In this document: one piece after another, positions 59,612 through 64,000 of the stretch
Layout of the letters: each line of letters opens with the position of its first letter
Numbering within the stretch: the first letter of the stretch is position 1
From: Panonychus citri
Taxonomy: Eukaryota; Arthropoda; Arachnida; Trombidiformes; Tetranychidae
Assembly: GCF_014898815.1 (NCBI RefSeq)
Contig: NW_026515501.1
Span: 186,001-250,000, forward strand
Direction: 5' to 3'
DNA length: 64,000 bases
Made by a program: the position numbers and the translations under genes
The notes under the pieces: model-generated
Seen by the model: the letters and a program-made list of their open reading frames with translations, nothing else
Told to the model about the DNA's origin: nothing
Database searches by the model: none

Positions 59612-61270
59612 TATGATTTACAATGAAACTACAATTTATTGCAAATTGTTTACACTGATTAAAAAAGTATTTGGATGATTTTAATTGTAATTATAATGAG
59701 AGAGAAAGAAACTAATCAACATTGGATTCATCATTTTGACATGAGCTTAAAATGTAAGAAAGTGATTAGTTTTTGTTCACTTGATTCTAATGCTTGAAAC
59801 TCAGGGACTCTTTTGTTGTTGATGTTGTTGTTGTTGTATTGCTGGTGATGTTGATATTGTGTTGTTTAAGAGGTTACCATTCACATATCACCTTGATTGA
59901 TGGATGCAAAGTTTACATTTAACACCATCAACTTTTATATCTTTTGCTAATAACTTTCTTGCTCTTGTTGTTGTTGTTGTTCAGTTGCCTACGGATGCTA
60001 ATGTATTAACTGCTACTGTGATGCTGATTTTACCAAATGAAAAACAGTAACAATATCAATCCATCAGTTTTGCAAGATCGATGCAACTACTTTCACTTTT
60101 TTTGTTGCTTCTTAAGGATAAACAATCATCATCATCATCATCATCATTATCTTGATCATTATCTCAAACTTCATCTTCTTTTCCACCCACTTTGAGAAGG
60201 AGTAATTTCCTCTTTTTCCTTTTCTAGTCAACAGGCTTTCTCATCCAGATGATGATGATGTTGATGATGACAAGAAGATGATGAAGAAAAAGAAGATGAA
60301 ATAACCCCTCAGAAAAACACCAAAGAAGATTATCTTTCAAGGGAAAGATAGGAAGACCATTGAATTAAATCGAGTGATATACTTGATGATGATGATTAAG
60401 ATGAAAAGATTTTATAAGACAAGATGAGGAGAAAAATAAAGTTCAAGTTTTCTTTGGCTTTTGATTAAAGATGAAGACAAAAAGTTATCGAATCAGAATT
60501 TAAAGATAGAAACATGAACATACTCACCATAGGAAATTGATGAAAAGATGAAGATGAAGATAAAACTGTTGGATGAAAAAAAAAGTCACTTAGACCTCAT
60601 CATCTTTCATCTTCTAAATGATGTAACAGTTTTTTTACGAGGCAAGGAAAAAATTGCTTCAATATTATATGAACATTAGATGTTACCTGTATACTTATAT
60701 ATAAAAAAAACGATGTAAAAGTGACTTGGAAGATGAATGTTGACTTTTATTGGTTTTGCTTAAAAAAATGGGGGAAATTGATGCAAATTATCATGATAAA
60801 GATGAGGAGGATGATGGAATGACGGTGAAAGAGGTTAATTCTGCAAGAAACAAAGTGTTACCCTGAAAATTGAAGGTAAAAAGCTCAAGAAAGATTCTGA
60901 TTCTTGTGATGTTCAACTGAACTTTATCCTTATCTTCATCTTCATGAATGTCCAGTTTCCTAAAATGATAAACTTTTCATCGTGTCCTTTTCAAAGCATC
61001 GTCATGATTTATGTGTATTACTATTCATATGACTGATAATGTATTAGACTGAACTTTTCATGTTTATTCAACTTCTCAAGTTTTTGGAAACGTTTCCATG
61101 TAACTGAACAAGTTGAAAGTTTTTTTTCCATGAAATTTTTCAATTGTAAAAGATAAACATTATCTGTATCATCTTAGTCATCTTTCATTCAATGAACAAA
61201 CTGAATATCATGGAGTTGGAACTTTTTCTCACTCAAAATTTATCCACATTCAAAACTCATAAGCACTTGA

Positions 61271-61292
61271 TTGTTGTTGTTGTTGTTGTTGT
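61271..61292. repeat. (TTG)7 trinucleotide microsatellite
   Basis: Seven uninterrupted TTG units read directly. Confidence 0.85.
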
Positions 61293-61727
61293 GAACATCT
61301 TAATCATAATCAACACAACAACAATTTAGCTTGATTGACTTCACAATATCACTAAGATGATAATGATGATGATGATGAAGATACTGAGCATCCCTGCTAT
61401 GAGTTAAGATTCATCATCATGTTGATATGACTACCACCCAAAGTGGTTAACTGGTGAGACCAATGACAACAATTTAAATTCAAATCTCTTTAAATTAATT
61501 AGCAACAATTTATATTCTAAATCAATTTCAATTTGTAATTACAAAACTTTCAAAAACTAATTATTATTAAAACTGTAACTGTGATTTGATTTTCAATTTG
61601 ATCAATCAGATTGTGTTGACATAATTTTCAACTGAATCACTGAATTAACATGATCGTCAATTTATTAATTGTTAATCATTACACCATGATAGGGGACAGA
61701 ATATTAATACGAGTAGTTAAATCTGAA

Positions 61728-61754
61728 GATGATGATGATGATGATGATGATGAT
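61728..61754. repeat. (GAT)9 trinucleotide microsatellite
   Basis: Nine uninterrupted GAT units read directly. Confidence 0.9.
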
Positions 61755-64000
61755 AAATGAGAGGAAAAGTAATACGAAAAAAAAACAAGAAAAAGTTCAT
61801 TTTTTTACCTTGATGAAAATTCAAGAGAAACTCAACATTTTTGTTTTCTCATTTACTTTCATATTATTATTTATCCGGAGGCGATAATTATTCATCCTCA
61901 TTGATCATAAACGATGATACAATAATGTAATAACTGAAGATGAAGAAAACACCATTAAGAATTGGTGGAAGAAAAAACGGAAAAAGAAAAAGTAAAAAAA
62001 AAGTTCTGAGAGAATAAGAATTATTATCATAGATTTCATGATAATCATCTTGAAATATTCATTAGTAGTTTTAATTAATTAATTGCTAAATTGTTCTCAA
62101 TTTATTTTCCACTTTTAATCTTCCACTTTGTGTAAATACTGGTCGTTCAATCTTCATCATGGTTATTATCATGAACTCATATGAATATGAATTTGAATAT
62201 ACACTTGATTCCATGTTCATGAATCTGAAATTAACTTTTTTTTTCTTGGTGCAATGAATAAACTGTTGACTCTTAGCCAAAGATTATGATGATGATCAGG
62301 ATGAAGGAAAAAAAAGTTCACTACATTCATGGGAACGATTGATTGATTCACTCAACACATACACATAGAGATACGTTCATGATGATGGAGATGATAAGTG
62401 GGTGGTTCGAAAAGTTCTGGATAAAAAGGTCTCTGAACAACTGATGGACAATCAATCGTTAACTGGGTAACATTTCATTGACTTTTTTCCCCTGTTAAAC
62501 ATAAAAAAGAAGATGGAAAGTTATCTCTTTTTACTTCATGATGATTATTTCTTTTTTTCTTCTACCAGAATAATATGAACGACAAACGAAAAGATGATAA
62601 AAAAGTTCTGAACACGGAAAAGACAAAAGAGAATAGGAAATATTAATACATTAATCAAAGAAGTTACAGTTGCATCTCCTTTTTTTCCCTTCGTTTTTCA
62701 TGGTTTGTGTACTTTGGGTGTTGATCAATGAACTTTTTTTTCTCTTCATCTTCTTCCATCTTGTTCTCGCATCTCATCTTATCTTTTTACTGCCTTGTTA
62801 TTAATAGATTGATGATGATGATGAGTAAGAAAAAGTGGCAAAAAGGAAAAGGAAATGATGTAATAGATGATAAATTAATGAGAGACTGAGAGAGAAAAAC
62901 AAGACAAATATGTATTCAACTAACTAAGAATTAAATACTCACAGAGATAATCTTGTTCATCTGATGATTAGTGATTGATGAACATGATTGGTGATCATTG
63001 TTTTCCAATGTATGTTCAGGTAAGAAATCGTTACTTTTACCTATTGGAATTCTGGTTCGTACAAATCGCTCAGATAACTCAGATAAATGAGAGAGGAAAA
63101 AATTCTCTATCATAACTTTTCATCATTCTCTCTCTCTCTTTCTCTCTGTATGTGGTCTAATATATGGTATCATGAATACTTCATATGCTACGTTTAATTT
63201 ACATGAAACTTGGTTTTTTTTCATTGGTTATCCAATATCAACTGAATCAAATGATTGAAACCAGACAGAACTTTTTTTTTACTTCATAAAAAACTCATGA
63301 AAAGAGATAGATACTGGGGGATTCACATTGAGAGCTAATTAAACTGTTTTTTTCTTCCTGATCTTAATCATCTATCACAGTATGTGTGAGAGATAACATC
63401 AGGATCTACCTGAATTTAAAGGTAAATCAATGAGGATGAAAACTACAAACAAAAAACAAAAACAAAGACAAAGTTTAATAGGTAAACATCAATCAAAACT
63501 GATTAATCTGAATCAGCTGCATGTGAATACTCAACTATTTAGATAATGAATTGAGAAAACATGATGAAATCAAATGGATCAATATCGTAAACATTTGAAA
63601 ACTTTTTCTTTCAGTAAAGTTTCATGGTATTGGATTGTTTTGAAAATGAAAAGTTCTGATCTAATGATGAAACAAAATTTTCCAACAAGTGATAACTCAT
63701 GTAGTGGATAATAATCATCAAGGAAATTCAAGTCAACTTGTCAACATGAAAATAACTGAATAACATTTTGAAATGAACATGAATATATATAAATTTCATC
63801 CATTTACATGTATGTATATGTAAATATAGCACTCATATGATTAGTTTTTCTGTATGATGAAGATGATGATCAGAATGAGAGAGAGAGAGAGAGAAAGTTT
63901 GAATTATTACTTTAAATTATCATCATTATTATTACAACTATTCAATATGAATAATGTTTGAATATATCATTTGAATACATGAATTCGGTAGCTACTTTTT

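Larger units (their letters stand above)
59612..64000. other. Non-coding stretch to the window end
   Basis: No gene supported. Contents: TTG runs at about 59827-59838, 59966-59982 and 61271-61292, ATC runs at about 60127-60147, GAT runs at 61728-61754, CT/GA runs at about 63127-63147 and 63877-63895, and a cluster of the AAAAAGTTCTGA word at 61994, 62410, 62599 and 63649 with the complement at 63266. Open frames at 62086-62280 and 62931-63113 (minus strand) show no domain. Confidence 0.5.

Overview
The window is very AT-rich by eye and eukaryotic. It is dominated by simple-sequence DNA (ATG/ATC trinucleotide runs, GA/CT dinucleotide runs, A/T tracts) with no bacterial-style gene packing. I could not support a single host protein-coding gene. 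About 78% of the window reads as intergenic or long-intron sequence. The real coding content lies in two LTR retrotransposons, both on the + strand. The base composition, microsatellite style and arthropod-like Ty3/Gypsy Pol suggest an arthropod, possibly an acariform mite; the taxonomic guess is weak and rests on general resemblance only.

Layout. 1-20081: non-coding, with a (GA)29 tract at 8942-9000, a (TC)39 tract at 19575-19652, and a block at about 14.1-16.45 kb rich in GTTAATTG-like words. 20082-23815: retrotransposon 1, 3.73 kb, with two 267-bp LTRs that read as identical, a tRNA-Trp-type primer-binding site and a 2.4-kb leader built of three successive repeat systems (69 bp x ~14, ~60 bp x 6, a ~115-bp duplicated block). 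It has one capsid-like Gag gene and no polymerase. 23820-49060: non-coding. 49065-59607: retrotransposon 2, 10.5 kb, with 830/818-bp LTRs flanked by TATT target duplications. It carries Gag with a zinc knuckle, a Ty3/Gypsy Pol (protease, RT, RNase H, integrase) and an unusual extra 3' coding region. 59612-64000: non-coding.

The most unusual object is the 3' coding region of retrotransposon 2 (55708-58792). It occupies the place where some Ty3/Gypsy elements carry env, but I see no membrane segment. Its first half has a RING-like cysteine/histidine cluster followed by a second C-C-H-C cluster. Its second half resembles, by eye, the fold of DEDDh 3'-5' exonucleases of the REXO4/ISG20 type, but the acidic catalytic residues appear to be replaced, so it may be a pseudo-exonuclease. 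The halves are in different frames, reconciled either by a phase-0 GT-AG 61-bp candidate intron or by a one-base indel in a C run.

Retrotransposon 1 is a Gag-only, non-autonomous element whose identical LTRs imply very recent mobility. It would need reverse transcriptase and integrase from another element. Retrotransposon 2 has a different primer-binding site and LTR, so it is not the obvious helper. Outside the elements, the clearest structure is a dispersed short word, A(4-9)GTTCTGA and its complement, seen about 20 times.
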